A DNA stretch of 64,000 nucleotides from Cryobacterium luteum (GTDB lineage Bacteria > Actinomycetota > Actinomycetes > Actinomycetales > Microbacteriaceae): the NCBI RefSeq assembly GCF_900110125.1, contig NZ_FOCN01000006.1:62001-126000 (forward strand). The letters are read 5' to 3'. The position numbers and the translations under genes are program-made. Shown in pieces: positions 38,587-48,422 of this stretch (the stretch's first letter is position 1; the number at the start of each line of letters is the position of its first letter). The notes below the pieces were generated by a model. That model worked only from the letters and a program-made list of their open reading frames with translations. It did not search any database and had not been told where the DNA came from.

Positions 38587-40320
38587 GTGCTGTGGTCCCT
38601 GCTCATGCGGTACCTGCGTCCATACTGGCAGCTGCTGCTGGGCGTGATCGTCTTTCAACTGGCACAATCGATCGCCTCCCTCTTTCTCCCCACCCTGAAC
38701 GCCGACATCATCGACGAGGGCGTAGCCACCGGTGACACTGGCTACATCCTGCGCGTCGGCGGACTCATGCTGCTCATCACCCTCGCCCAGATCATCTGCG
38801 CGATCGTGGCCGTCTACTTCGGTGCCAAGGTCGCCATGAAGGTGGGCCGTGACCTGCGCGGCGCCGTGTTCAGCCGCGTCGGCGAATTCTCCGAGCAGGA
38901 GGTCACCCGGTTCGGAGCTCCTTCCCTCATCACCCGCTCCACCAATGATGTGCAGCAGGTTCAGATGCTCGTGCTGACCACTTGCACCCTTCTGGTCTCG
39001 GCACCCATCCTCAGCATCGGCGGTGTGATCATGGCGATCCGCCAGGACGTTCAGTTGTCCTGGCTCATCGCGGTCAGCGTGCCGATCCTCCTCATCGCCG
39101 TGGGACTCATCGTGGTGCGGATGGTTCCGCTGTTTCGAACGATGCAGACCCGCATCGACACGGTCAACCGGGTGCTGCGGGAACAACTCACCGGTATTCG
39201 GGTGGTGCGCGCGTTCGTGCGGGAGACGCAGGAGGTCGCCCGGTTTGCCAAGGCCAACCAGGACGTCACCGACGTCGCCCTGAGTTCTGGGCGCCTGATG
39301 GCACTCATGTTCCCCATCGTCATGCTCGTACTCAACGTCTCGAGCGTGGCCGTGATCTGGTTTGGCGCATTCCGCATTGAAGACGGGTCGATGCAGGTGG
39401 GCACGCTCATCGCCTTCCTCAGCTATCTCATGCAGATACTCATGGCCGTCATGATGGCCACGTTCATGGCCGTCATGATTCCGCGTGCGGCCGTCTCGGC
39501 CGATCGTATCGGCGAGGTACTCGCCACCGAATCAAGCGTCACACCCCCGGCCAACCCGGTCCAAGTGACGGTCGGCCGGGGCGAGCTTGAACTGCTCGAT
39601 GTCGGATTCGCTTATCCCGGCGCCGAACAGCCGGTGCTGCGCAACGTGAGCTTCATCGCCCGCCACGGCGAGACCACCGCCATCATCGGTAGTACCGGCA
39701 GCGGCAAGACCACCCTGGTCAACCTGCTGCCGCGCCTGTTCGACGCCACGAGCGGTTCCGTGCTCGTTGACGGCGTCAACGTGCGCGAGCTCAATCCGGA
39801 CCTGCTCTGGGGGCACATCGGCCTCGTGCCGCAAAAGCCCTACCTGTTCTCCGGAACGGTGCGCAGCAACCTGCTGTACGGCAAACCCGATGCCACAGAG
39901 GAGGACCTCTGGCAAGCTCTCACGATCGCCCAGGCCAGGGAATTCGTCACGGATATGGCCGGCGGCCTCGACGCACCGATTTCGCAGGGCGGCACCAACA
40001 TATCTGGTGGACAGCGTCAGCGCCTCGCGATCGCCCGCGCCCTGGTGAAACGGCCGGAGCTGTACATTTTCGACGACTCATTCTCGGCCCTCGACCTCGC
40101 CACGGATGCTCGACTCCGGCTCGCCCTCAAACAGAGCACCGACGATGCCACCATGATCATCGTCGCCCAGCGGGTCTCGAGCATCATCGATGCCGACCAA
40201 ATCCTGGTGCTTGAAGACGGCCGCATCGTCGGCCGGGGAACGCACGAGCAACTCCTCGACTCGAACACCACCTATCAGGAAATCGTGTCGTCCCAGCTCA
40301 CCGCGGAGGAAACAGCATGA
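38587..40320 (+). CDS. ABC exporter half-transporter, subunit 1 (degenerate-site NBD)
   Basis: Fused membrane and ATPase domains, 577 residues. Six membrane helices (about 10-300) precede the NBD with Walker A IIGSTGSGKTTLVNLLP, Q-loop LVPQKPYLF, a canonical signature NISGGQRQR and Walker B LYIFDDSFSALD, where the catalytic Glu is replaced by Asp. Its partner overlaps by 4 nt (ATGA), so they form a heterodimeric exporter of the TmrAB/TM287-288 type with one hydrolysis-competent site. GTG start with TAGGAGA upstream. Substrate unknown; multidrug or lipid efflux is typical. Confidence 0.93.
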   Translation: MLWSLLMRYLRPYWQLLLGVIVFQLAQSIASLFLPTLNADIIDEGVATGDTGYILRVGGLMLLITLAQIICAIVAVYFGAKVAMKVGRDLRGAVFSRVGEFSEQEVTRFGAPSLITRSTNDVQQVQMLVLTTCTLLVSAPILSIGGVIMAIRQDVQLSWLIAVSVPILLIAVGLIVVRMVPLFRTMQTRIDTVNRVLREQLTGIRVVRAFVRETQEVARFAKANQDVTDVALSSGRLMALMFPIVMLVLNVSSVAVIWFGAFRIEDGSMQVGTLIAFLSYLMQILMAVMMATFMAVMIPRAAVSADRIGEVLATESSVTPPANPVQVTVGRGELELLDVGFAYPGAEQPVLRNVSFIARHGETTAIIGSTGSGKTTLVNLLPRLFDATSGSVLVDGVNVRELNPDLLWGHIGLVPQKPYLFSGTVRSNLLYGKPDATEEDLWQALTIAQAREFVTDMAGGLDAPISQGGTNISGGQRQRLAIARALVKRPELYIFDDSFSALDLATDARLRLALKQSTDDATMIIVAQRVSSIIDADQILVLEDGRIVGRGTHEQLLDSNTTYQEIVSSQLTAEETA

Positions 40321-42281
40321 GCGAGACCCACGCTGACGACCAGCCGGCCCCGCGCCCTCAGCGCGGTGGCGGCCCCTTCGGCGGAATGAGCCTGCCGGCC
40401 GAGAAATCGATGAACTTCACTGCGTCAGGCAAACGACTGCTCGGCAAGCTGCGTCCTGAGCGACTCTGGCTTGCGCTCGTGCTGGCCCTGGCCGTCATCA
40501 GCGTCACGTTCTCGGTGCTCGGCCCGCGTCTGCTTGGAGAAGGCACCAACCTGATCTTCTCCGGCGTCGTGTCGAAGTCGCTGCCGAGCGGCAGCAGCCA
40601 GGCCGACGTGATCGCGGGCCTGCGGGCATCCGGCGACAGCAGGCAGGCGGACATGCTCAGCGGCATGACCCTGACCCCTGGCCTCGGCATCGACTTCGCG
40701 ATGCTGTCGACCGTGCTGTTCTGGGCGCTCGCGCTCTACGTGCTCTCAAGCGTGTTCAGCTGGATGCAGGCTTACGTCCTCAACGGGGTGGTGCAGCGCA
40801 CGGTGTACCGGCTGCGCGAGGAGATCGAAGCAAAGATCAACCGCCTGCCGTTGAGCTACTTCGACAAGAAGCCGCGCGGTGAGCTGCTCAGCCGGGTGAC
40901 CAACGACGTCGATAACATTTCGCAGAGCCTGCAACAGTCGCTGAGTCAGGTGGTGACCAGCCTGCTCACGGTCATCGGCGTGATCGTGATGATGGTCATT
41001 CTCTCGCCGCTGCTCGCTCTGATCGCGCTCGTCACGGTGCCGCTCACCCTGGTGATCACCGCGTTCATCGCCAAACGGTCCCAGAAATTGTTCGTGGCCC
41101 AATGGGCGAACACGGGCGAGCTCAACGGCCAGATCGAAGAGACATTCACCGGCCATGCACTGGTCAAGGTGTTCGGCCGGCAGAAAGAGGTCGACGCCCG
41201 CTTCACGCAGAAGAATGACGACCTGTACGCGGCAAGTTTTGGTGCCCAGTTCATCAGCGGCATGATCATGCCCGCGATGACCTTCATCGGCAACCTCGTC
41301 TACGTCGCCATCGCCGTTGTCGGCGGACTGCAGGTCGCCTCCGGAGCAATGCAGCTCGGTGACGTGCAGGCGTTCATCCAGTACTCCCGCCAGTTCACCC
41401 AGCCGCTGGCGCAGCTCGGATCGATGGCCAACCTGCTGCAGTCTGGCGTCGCATCCGCTGAACGGATGTTCGACCTGCTCGATGCCGATGAGCAGTCCGA
41501 GGATCCGGAACCGGCAAAGACGCCGACGGAGACGCACGGTCGCCTGGTCTTCGAGAACGTGTCGTTCCGGTACACCGAAGACAAGCCGTTGATCGAAGAG
41601 CTCAGCCTCGTCGCGGAACCCGGGCAGACCATCGCAATCGTCGGACCCACCGGGGCCGGCAAAACCACCCTGGTCAACCTCATGATGCGGTTCTACGAGA
41701 TCGACTCCGGGCGCATCCTGCTCGATGGCGTCGATATCGCGACCATGACCCGGCACGACCTGCGCAGCCGCATGGGCATGGTGCTCCAGGACACCTGGCT
41801 GTTCGGCGGTACGATCCGCGACAATATCGCCTACGGCCGACCGGATGCGACGGAGGAGGACATTCTCTCTGCCGCCACTGCGACCTACGTCGACCGGTTC
41901 GTGCACTCGCTGCCGGACGGCTACGACACGGTGCTCGACGACCAGGGCAGCAACGTCAGCGCCGGCGAAATGCAGTTGCTCACCATCGCCCGCGCGTTCC
42001 TGGCGCAGCCGAGCGTGCTCATTCTCGATGAGGCGACCAGTTCGGTGGACACCCGCACCGAAGTTCTCGTGCAGAAGGCGATGAGCGCCCTGCGGGCCGA
42101 ACGCACGAGCTTCGTCATTGCCCACCGCCTGTCGACGATTCGTGACGCCGACCTGATTCTCGTGATGGAATCGGGGCGCATCGTGGAGCAGGGCAACCAC
42201 GTTCAACTCCTCGCCGCGCACGGTGCGTACCAGGCGTTGTACGCTGCACAGTTCGCTGCGCCCGTCGCCGACGAGGTCTGA
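40317..42281 (+). CDS. ABC exporter half-transporter, subunit 2
   Basis: Second half of the heterodimer, 654 residues, with a 40-residue Pro/Gly-rich N-terminal extension before the six-helix domain. The NBD has Walker A IVGPTGAGKTTLVNLMM, Q-loop MVLQDTWLF, a degenerate signature VSAGEMQLL in place of LSGGQ, and a normal Walker B/Glu VLILDEATSSVD followed by the H-loop His in VIAHRLSTI. Canonical signature in one subunit and canonical Glu in the other together build the one active site. A roughly 60-residue segment between helices 1 and 2 (SKSLPSGSSQADVIAGLRAS) forms an outer loop typical of this subtype. Confidence 0.94.
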   Translation: MSETHADDQPAPRPQRGGGPFGGMSLPAEKSMNFTASGKRLLGKLRPERLWLALVLALAVISVTFSVLGPRLLGEGTNLIFSGVVSKSLPSGSSQADVIAGLRASGDSRQADMLSGMTLTPGLGIDFAMLSTVLFWALALYVLSSVFSWMQAYVLNGVVQRTVYRLREEIEAKINRLPLSYFDKKPRGELLSRVTNDVDNISQSLQQSLSQVVTSLLTVIGVIVMMVILSPLLALIALVTVPLTLVITAFIAKRSQKLFVAQWANTGELNGQIEETFTGHALVKVFGRQKEVDARFTQKNDDLYAASFGAQFISGMIMPAMTFIGNLVYVAIAVVGGLQVASGAMQLGDVQAFIQYSRQFTQPLAQLGSMANLLQSGVASAERMFDLLDADEQSEDPEPAKTPTETHGRLVFENVSFRYTEDKPLIEELSLVAEPGQTIAIVGPTGAGKTTLVNLMMRFYEIDSGRILLDGVDIATMTRHDLRSRMGMVLQDTWLFGGTIRDNIAYGRPDATEEDILSAATATYVDRFVHSLPDGYDTVLDDQGSNVSAGEMQLLTIARAFLAQPSVLILDEATSSVDTRTEVLVQKAMSALRAERTSFVIAHRLSTIRDADLILVMESGRIVEQGNHVQLLAAHGAYQALYAAQFAAPVADEV

Positions 42282-42374
42282 CTGCGCCTCCTCCCCAACC
42301 GGTCGCCGGCCCGGATCAACCCCAGTTTCGGTCCGGCGCGGTTCGACGCGCGACAGCGCTGGCACAGTGGCGGC

Positions 42375-43643
42375 ATGCATCCCACCATTGTCAAAGCCCA
42401 GAAGGCCCAGGACTTTCTGGCACTCGTTCCCCAGCTGCTCGGGTTCGTTCCCGAGACCAGTGTCGTGCTCGTCGCGTTTCGCGGCAACCGCACCTGCGGT
42501 GCGCTGCGTTTCAACCTGCCGGACGACGGCGCACCGCACAAGGTGTACAAACGAATCGCGACGACGCTCGCCGGAATGCTGTGCAAGATTCCCGGAGTCG
42601 ACGCCGCCGTTCCGGTGATCTACACCGCGGATGCGTTCGGCGGCACACCCGGGATCCCGCGCGAACGGTTTGCCGAGATCCTGAACCGGCGACTGGAACT
42701 GAGCGGATTCCTGCTGCGCGATTCCCTGTGCGTGGCAGCGGATGCCTGGGGCAGCTACCTCGACCCCGGGTGCCCAGCTGGTGGGCGTCCACTGAGCGAT
42801 ATTGCGGAATCGCCGATTTTCGAGGCGGTGGACCAGGAATCAGCGGCCCAAACGCCGCGTCCGCTCGGCACGCTCCAGAATGGGGCCGACCCGATCGAGG
42901 TCAGTCTGGCGGCCCGGGAACGCCTGGCCCGGATCTACCGGCGGTACCGCCACCTCCTCGCCCGGGCCGAAAACGCTCCGGAACTGTTCCCGACCTTGGG
43001 TTTCGTGCTCGACCCGGTCGCGACCGCCGAGGCGGCGCTCACCTGGCCGAATCCCCCCACCGAAGAAGACGCCGCGGCGCTGCTCGTCCTCGTGCAGGGC
43101 CCACCCAATCGTGACCAGATTATGGTGCAGTTCGCGTTCGGGCGTGCCGAAGGCGTACGGGCCCACGAGATGAACCATCGATACGCTCGGCTTCAAGACG
43201 AAACCGGCCGGAGTCTCGACGACCTGGTCACCGAAGAATTCAGTACCGGCGAGCCGACCGCCAAACACACCAGCGACATCATGTTGGGCCTGCAGCGTGA
43301 ACGACCCGACGTCGACCGCATCCGGGTGGCGATCACCCTGCTACGCACCGTCGTCGCTATGGCACCGCGATCGGCCAAACCGGCGCCGCTGTGCATGCTG
43401 GCCTGGTTGTCGTGGGCCCTCGGCAGCGGTTCCGTCGCCGGACAGTACGTCGACCAGGCCCTTGCCATCGACTCGCACTACAGCATGGCCACCCTGCTGG
43501 ACCTGCTGCTCAGGTCGGGGCACCTGCCGGAGTGGGCGTTCGCGGTGCCACGCGACGACGGGGAGGAGGGCGACGAGCATGACGAATACGAACCCGACGA
43601 CGACTGGGGTGATGACTTCGACGAGTTCGCAACCGACAGCTAG
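42375..43643 (+). CDS. DUF4192 domain protein
   Basis: Protein of 422 residues of the actinobacterial DUF4192 family, function unknown. The N-terminal part (FLALVPQLLGFVPETSVVLV) is the family hallmark; the C-terminus is very acidic (EEGDEHDEYEPDDDWGDDFD). No signal peptide or membrane helix is evident, so it is probably cytosolic. It follows the ABC exporter by 93 nt and is convergent with the aminotransferase gene. Confidence 0.85.
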   Translation: MHPTIVKAQKAQDFLALVPQLLGFVPETSVVLVAFRGNRTCGALRFNLPDDGAPHKVYKRIATTLAGMLCKIPGVDAAVPVIYTADAFGGTPGIPRERFAEILNRRLELSGFLLRDSLCVAADAWGSYLDPGCPAGGRPLSDIAESPIFEAVDQESAAQTPRPLGTLQNGADPIEVSLAARERLARIYRRYRHLLARAENAPELFPTLGFVLDPVATAEAALTWPNPPTEEDAAALLVLVQGPPNRDQIMVQFAFGRAEGVRAHEMNHRYARLQDETGRSLDDLVTEEFSTGEPTAKHTSDIMLGLQRERPDVDRIRVAITLLRTVVAMAPRSAKPAPLCMLAWLSWALGSGSVAGQYVDQALAIDSHYSMATLLDLLLRSGHLPEWAFAVPRDDGEEGDEHDEYEPDDDWGDDFDEFATDS

Positions 43644-45074
43644 CTACATATACTTCGGAGCCTCCGACAGTACCCCGTGCAGAATCTCGCCGATCTCGGC
43701 GAATTCTTTCGGGCCGATGGTCAGCGGGGGAGCGAGCTGGATGACCGGGTCGCCACGGTCATCGGCGCGGCAGTACAGGCCGGCCTCGTAGAGAGCCTTC
43801 GACAGGTAGCCGCGCAGCAGTCGCTCCGACTCCTCGTCGTTGAACGTTTCCTTGGTGCCCTTATCCTTGACCAGCTCGATGCCGAAGAAGTACCCGGCAC
43901 CGCGCACGTCGCCGACGATCGGCAGATCGAGGAGTTTCTCCAGCTCCTTGCGGAACAGCGGTGAATTCTCGCGCACGTTCTCGTTGAGCCTTTCCTCTTC
44001 GAAGATATCGAGGTTGGCCAGCGCCACCGCGGAGGAAACCGGGTGTCCACCGAAGGTATAGCCGTGGTAGAACGTTGTGTCGCCGTGCTTGAAGGGTTCG
44101 TAGATACGGTCACTGACGATGGTCGCGCCGATCGGTGAGTATCCGCTCGTCATGCCCTTGGCGCAGGTGATCATGTCGGGCTGGATGTCGTAGGTCGTTG
44201 ACGCGAACATGTTGCCGATACGTCCGAACGCCGTGATCACCTCGTCGGCGACCAGGAGCACGTCGTACTTGTCGCAGATTTCCCGCACACGCTTGAAATA
44301 GCCGGGGGGCGGCGGGAAGCAGCCACCAGAGTTCTGCACCGGCTCCAGAAACACTGCCGCGACGGTTTCGGGGCCCTCGAACTGGATCATCTCTTCGATG
44401 CGGTTCGCGGCCCACTGGCCGAACACCTCAAGGTTGTCGCCGAGGCCGAGGCCAGGGCTCATCTCGTCGGCACGATAAAAGTTCGTGTTGGGAACGCGGA
44501 AGCCACCGGGGGTGACCGGTTCGAACATCTCCTTCATGGCGGGGATGCCGGTGATGGCCAGGGCCCCCTGTGGGGTGCCATGGTAAGCGACATTGCGGGA
44601 GATGACCTTGTGCTTGGTGGGGCGCCCCATCAGCTTCCAGTAATACTTGGCGAGCTTGAAGGCGGTCTCGACGGCCTCACCGCCCCCGGTGGAGTAGAAC
44701 ACCCGGTTGAGGTCTCCGGGAGCATACGACGCAAGGCGGTCGGCGAGTTCGATCGCGTTCGGGTGGGCGTAGGACCAGATCGGGAAGAAGGCGAGTTCCT
44801 CGGCCTGCTTCGCGGCTACTTCGGCCAGGCGCTTGCGCCCGTGGCCGGCATTGACCGTGAACAGTCCGCTCAGGCCGTCGATGTACTGCTTGCCGTTGGA
44901 ATCCCAGATGTGGTGGCCCTGGCCCTTGACGATGATGGGAACTCCCGCGCCGGATTCCATCACCGACTGACGGGAGAAGTGCATCCAAAGGTGGTCCTTG
45001 GCTTTCTGCTGCAGCTCGGCGTTGTGGGCATCGCTGTAGGCGACAGGCGTTTCGGCGGGTGTGGTCAGAGTCAT
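43644..45074 (-). CDS. Class III aminotransferase, probable putrescine-pyruvate aminotransferase
   Basis: PLP enzyme of 476 residues. The PLP Lys is in MITCAKGMTSGYSPIG; other family segments are YSTGGGEAVETAFKLA, SRNVAYHGTPQGAL, LVADEVITAFGR and FYHGYTFGGHPVS. The closest family type is the SpuC-like aspartate/polyamine:pyruvate group, which transaminates putrescine to 4-aminobutanal. Context supports this: an Lrp regulator is 5 nt upstream in the same operon, an aldehyde dehydrogenase is divergent, and a polyamine importer and gabT are nearby. Beta-alanine or other omega-amino acids are alternative substrates. Confidence 0.85.
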   Translation of the reverse strand: MTLTTPAETPVAYSDAHNAELQQKAKDHLWMHFSRQSVMESGAGVPIIVKGQGHHIWDSNGKQYIDGLSGLFTVNAGHGRKRLAEVAAKQAEELAFFPIWSYAHPNAIELADRLASYAPGDLNRVFYSTGGGEAVETAFKLAKYYWKLMGRPTKHKVISRNVAYHGTPQGALAITGIPAMKEMFEPVTPGGFRVPNTNFYRADEMSPGLGLGDNLEVFGQWAANRIEEMIQFEGPETVAAVFLEPVQNSGGCFPPPPGYFKRVREICDKYDVLLVADEVITAFGRIGNMFASTTYDIQPDMITCAKGMTSGYSPIGATIVSDRIYEPFKHGDTTFYHGYTFGGHPVSSAVALANLDIFEEERLNENVRENSPLFRKELEKLLDLPIVGDVRGAGYFFGIELVKDKGTKETFNDEESERLLRGYLSKALYEAGLYCRADDRGDPVIQLAPPLTIGPKEFAEIGEILHGVLSEAPKYM

Positions 45075-45079
45075 TTTTT

Positions 45080-45562
45080 TTACCGTGTTCCCCAGTTATA
45101 GAACTGTTTGTGGAGTTTGAGATAAACGAACGTCTCGGTGGAGAGGACTCCATCGAGATTGCGGATCTTGGAGTTGAGCAGTTCGAGCAGTTCGTCGTCG
45201 TCTTCGCAGACGACCTCGGCGAGAATGTCAAAGGTGCCAGCCGTGAGCACGACGTAATCCACGGCGTCGATGGCGGCCAGTTGATCGGCCAGCACGCGGG
45301 TGTCGGCCGAAGCGCGAATACCGATCATGGCCTGGCGAAAGAAGCCCAGCTGCATCGGATCCGTCACGGCGACGACCTGCATGACGCCGGAGTCGGTGAG
45401 CTTCTGCACCCGCTGTCGCACGGCCGCCTCGCTGAGACCGACGGCTTTGCCGATCTCCGCGTACGACCGACGTCCGTCGGCTTGCAGCTGTTCGATGATC
45501 TTTTTCGACACATCGTCGAGCGGGGCCGGCTTGGGCGGGTGACCGCGCCTTTGTCCATTCAT
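45080..45562 (-). CDS. Lrp/AsnC family regulator
   Basis: Transcriptional regulator of 160 residues. The N-terminal helix-turn-helix (IIEQLQADGRRSYAEIGKAV, GLSEAAVRQRVQKL) is followed by the RAM effector-binding domain (about 80-150). Lrp proteins respond to amino acids or related amines. It is co-transcribed with the aminotransferase and divergent from the aldehyde dehydrogenase, so it probably regulates both, by analogy with the regulators of polyamine catabolic genes in other actinobacteria. Confidence 0.92.
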   Translation of the reverse strand: MNGQRRGHPPKPAPLDDVSKKIIEQLQADGRRSYAEIGKAVGLSEAAVRQRVQKLTDSGVMQVVAVTDPMQLGFFRQAMIGIRASADTRVLADQLAAIDAVDYVVLTAGTFDILAEVVCEDDDELLELLNSKIRNLDGVLSTETFVYLKLHKQFYNWGTR

Positions 45563-45620
45563 GCATCGATTCTGTCAGTCCAAAAGCACTTCGGCAAGCG
45601 AATCCGTCGCTCATAATGCA

Positions 45621-45646
45621 ATTCACCGTGCATTTCATTTGTGAAT
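45621..45646. promoter_or_regulatory. Candidate operator between lrp and the aldehyde dehydrogenase
   Basis: ATTCAC (45621-45626) and GTGAAT (45641-45646) form an inverted repeat in an AT-rich intergenic region that is otherwise full of TGCA steps. It is a plausible binding site for the neighbouring Lrp protein. Confidence 0.35.
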
Positions 45647-45672
45647 CTGCGTGCATATCAAATTGAAATAGG

Positions 45673-45678
45673 TACACT
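45673..45678 (+). promoter_or_regulatory. -10 element of the aldehyde dehydrogenase gene
   Basis: TACACT ends 7 nt before ATG 45686, with no ribosome site between; likely leaderless. Confidence 0.4.
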
Positions 45679-45685
45679 GGGCCGC

Positions 45686-47122
45686 ATGAGCGCTCCCGAA
45701 TTACGCAACTTCATCAACGGCCAATACGTGGAGTCAACATCTTTGGAACGGTTCGATCTCGTCGACCCCGCGACCGAAACGGTCTATGGCAGGAGCCCGG
45801 TATCGAATGCGACCGACGTGGATGTCGCCTATCAGGCTGCGGCATCCGCTTTCGAAATCTGGGGTGAGACAACCCCGGCGGTGCGCCAACTCGCACTGTT
45901 TCGAATAGCGGACGCGATCGAGGCGCGGGCCGACGAATTCGCTGACGCCGAGTCGCTCGACACCGGCAAGCCGCGTTCTACCCTCGTCGACGACGAAATT
46001 CTGCTGTCGGTCGACCAGATTCGGTTTTTCGCCGGAGCCGCCCGCAACCTCGAAGGCCGAGCGGCTGGCGAATACATGACCGACCACACCTCGTTCGTTC
46101 GGCGTGAACCGATCGGTGTCGTCGGCCAGGTCACACCCTGGAACTATCCGCTGAACATGGCGGTATGGAAGTTCGCCCCCGCGCTCGCCGCCGGCAATAC
46201 CACGGTGCTCAAACCGTCTGACACCACCCCGAGTGCGACCCTGCTGCTGGCCGAGGTCGCCGCGGAATTCCTGCCGCACGGTGTGCTCAACGTGATCACC
46301 GGTGACCGCACGACCGGTGCGGCCATGATTGACCACAAGACCCCGCAGCTCGTCTCGATCACCGGTTCGGTGCGGGCCGGAATGGCCGTCGCCGAGGCCG
46401 CATCCCACGACCTGAAACGGGTACACCTCGAACTCGGCGGCAAAGCCCCGGTGATCGTGTTCGACGACGCTGACGTCGGGCTTGCCGTCGCCGGGATTGT
46501 CACCGCCGGCTTCTTCAACGCCGGCCAGGACTGCACGGCGGCCACTCGACTGCTCGTGCAGGCCGGTATTCACGACGAATTCGTCGCCGCGCTCGCCGCC
46601 TACGCCAGGGCCAACGCCCGCACCGGAGCGCCCAGCGAGCAAGGAATCCTGTTCGGACCGGTCAACAACGTCAACCAGCTCGCCCAGGTGTCTGGCTTCG
46701 TCGATCGGCTGCCCGACCACGCCGTGCTCGAACTCGGCGGCCACCGGGTCGGCGACACCGGATACTTTCACGAAGCGACCATCGTCAGCGGTCTGAAGCA
46801 GACCGACGAGGCGGTGCAGCAGGAGATCTTCGGCCCCATGATGACCGTGCAGCGCTTCACCGACGAGGACGAGGCACTGCGCTGGGCGAATGACGTGCAA
46901 TATGGCCTGGCGTCGTCGGTGTGGACCCGCGACCACGGTCGCGCGATGCGCTTCGCCAAGCACCTCGATTTCGGTTGTGTGTGGATCAACACCCACATTC
47001 CCATCGTTGCCGAGATGCCCCACGGTGGCTTCAAACACTCCGGCTACGGCAAGGACCTCTCGATGTACGGGTTCGAGGATTACACCCGCATCAAGCACGT
47101 GATGAGTTACATCGGACACTAG
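45686..47122 (+). CDS. Gamma-aminobutyraldehyde dehydrogenase family protein
   Basis: NAD-dependent aldehyde dehydrogenase, 478 residues. Catalytic Cys is in [15 protein letters not shown], the general-base Glu in [10 protein letters not shown], and cofactor residues in [13 protein letters not shown] and ITGSVRAG. Overall pattern fits the YdcW/PatD (4-aminobutanal) and betaine aldehyde group. Divergent from lrp-aminotransferase, so it should oxidise the aminobutanal made there to GABA. Succinate semialdehyde or betaine aldehyde remain possible substrates. Confidence 0.85.
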   Translation: MSAPELRNFINGQYVESTSLERFDLVDPATETVYGRSPVSNATDVDVAYQAAASAFEIWGETTPAVRQLALFRIADAIEARADEFADAESLDTGKPRSTLVDDEILLSVDQIRFFAGAARNLEGRAAGEYMTDHTSFVRREPIGVVGQVTPWNYPLNMAVWKFAPALAAGNTTVLKPSDTTPSATLLLAEVAAEFLPHGVLNVITGDRTTGAAMIDHKTPQLVSITGSVRAGMAVAEAASHDLKRVHLELGGKAPVIVFDDADVGLAVAGIVTAGFFNAGQDCTAATRLLVQAGIHDEFVAALAAYARANARTGAPSEQGILFGPVNNVNQLAQVSGFVDRLPDHAVLELGGHRVGDTGYFHEATIVSGLKQTDEAVQQEIFGPMMTVQRFTDEDEALRWANDVQYGLASSVWTRDHGRAMRFAKHLDFGCVWINTHIPIVAEMPHGGFKHSGYGKDLSMYGFEDYTRIKHVMSYIGH

Positions 47123-47227
47123 GCGGTGCGGTGGCTGCGAGTGGTGACGTTATTATGGTCCAAGTCCTTCGGTGAACGTTGGAACGGCGGGGACGAATTC
47201 GTGCCCCACACTCGGAAGGCACCACCC

Positions 47228-48031
47228 GTGACCCAGATTGGTCAAGGTTCGACCGGATTTCGTGTTGAACTGCCCAGCGCCGCAACGACGTTGACGCTGG
47301 CGTGGGCAGCCCTGACCGATGTCGGCCATCGCCGCGAGGTGAACGAAGACAGCCTGCTCGCTGCGCCGCCTCTGTTTGCTGTCGCCGACGGTATGGGCGG
47401 CCACTCGGCCGGCGATGTCGCCAGTGCCGCCGTGGTCGCGCGGCTGGCCGAGCTCTCGGGAACACTCGTGGCGGAGGCTGGATCGATCGATCGGGCGCTC
47501 GCCCTCGCGGTGGAAGACATGGCGCAGGGGGTTGGGGTTACCGATCAGGGCACCGGAACGACCGTGACCGGCGTGGCGCTGGCGCTCGTCTCGGATGCCG
47601 CCAGCTGGATCGTGTACAACATCGGCGATTCCCGGGTGTACCAGCTGACCGGCGGGGTTCTCGAACAGGTTACCAACGACCACTCGGTCGTGCAGGAGCT
47701 CGTCGACGCCGGGCGCATCACCCGCGAAGAGGCGGACGTGCACCCGCACGGCAATATCATCACGCGCGCTGTCGGTTTTCACGAGCCACCGATTCCGGAC
47801 TACCGCATCCTGCCGATCCAAGCCGGAATGCGAATCCTGGTCTGCTCCGACGGACTCACCAAGGAACTCACCTCCTACGGCATCCGGCACTTTCTGCTCG
47901 AGAAGAAGCTCGCAGCGGATGCCGTCACGGCGATGGTCGAAGCGGCCCTGGAAAACGGCGGTCGCGACAACGTCACGGCGATCGTGGTCGACGTGCTGGC
48001 GGTCGAACCCTACGAGGCACCCGAATCCTGA
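47228..48031 (+). CDS. PP2C-type Ser/Thr protein phosphatase
   Basis: Metal-dependent phosphatase of 267 residues. The family motifs are in order: DVGHRREVNEDS, VADGMGGHSAGD (two metal-binding Asp), GTGTTVTGVAL, GDSRVYQL, LVCSDGLTKEL and GGRDNVTAIVVD. No membrane segment. GTG 47228 was chosen because GGAAGG lies 7 nt upstream; GTG 47201 and earlier starts in frame would extend the N-terminus. Together with the FHA protein downstream it points to phospho-threonine signalling, but no kinase gene is in the window. Confidence 0.9.
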   Translation: MTQIGQGSTGFRVELPSAATTLTLAWAALTDVGHRREVNEDSLLAAPPLFAVADGMGGHSAGDVASAAVVARLAELSGTLVAEAGSIDRALALAVEDMAQGVGVTDQGTGTTVTGVALALVSDAASWIVYNIGDSRVYQLTGGVLEQVTNDHSVVQELVDAGRITREEADVHPHGNIITRAVGFHEPPIPDYRILPIQAGMRILVCSDGLTKELTSYGIRHFLLEKKLAADAVTAMVEAALENGGRDNVTAIVVDVLAVEPYEAPES

Positions 48032-48052
48032 TCGCACCGCTCGTCGGTCGCG

Positions 48053-48058
48053 TATTAT
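48053..48058 (+). promoter_or_regulatory. -10 element of phnA
   Basis: TATTAT ends 7 nt before GTG 48066. It overlaps the alternative ATG 48057, which argues for the GTG as the true, leaderless start. Confidence 0.4.
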
Positions 48059-48065
48059 GAAACGA

Positions 48066-48410
48066 GTGAATGATACCTTGCCTCCGTGCCCTGAATGCTC
48101 CAGCGACCTGACCTACGAGATGGGTTCGCTGCTGGTGTGCCCGCTCTGTGCCCACGAATGGTCGAGCGAGCCGGTTGAAGACGAGCAGGAAGCCCAGGTC
48201 AAAGACGCCTTCGGAACCGTGCTGTCCGATGGAGACACCGTTTCGATCATCAAGGACCTCAAGGTCAAGGGCCAGTCGTTGTCGATCAAGGTCGGCACGA
48301 AGGTGCGCAACATCCGCCTCGTCGATCCGGTCGATGGCCACGACATCGACTGCAAGGTTGATGGGTTCGGATTCATGCAGCTCAAGTCCAGCGTGGTCAA
48401 GAAGGTCTAG
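48066..48410 (+). CDS. PhnA/YjdM zinc-ribbon protein
   Basis: Small protein of 114 residues. The N-terminal zinc ribbon has CPECSSDLTYEMGSLLVCPLC (two CxxC knuckles, within 30 residues of the start), and the C-terminal SH3-like PhnA domain includes LSDGDTVSIIKDLKVKG and VRNIRLVDP. Despite the name, its role is not established; it is not itself a phosphonate hydrolase. Start GTG 48066 is preferred over ATG 48057 because of the -10 box. Lies between the phosphatase and FHA genes, 34 nt after the former. Confidence 0.88.
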   Translation: MNDTLPPCPECSSDLTYEMGSLLVCPLCAHEWSSEPVEDEQEAQVKDAFGTVLSDGDTVSIIKDLKVKGQSLSIKVGTKVRNIRLVDPVDGHDIDCKVDGFGFMQLKSSVVKKV

Positions 48411-48422
48411 GTTCAACCGATC

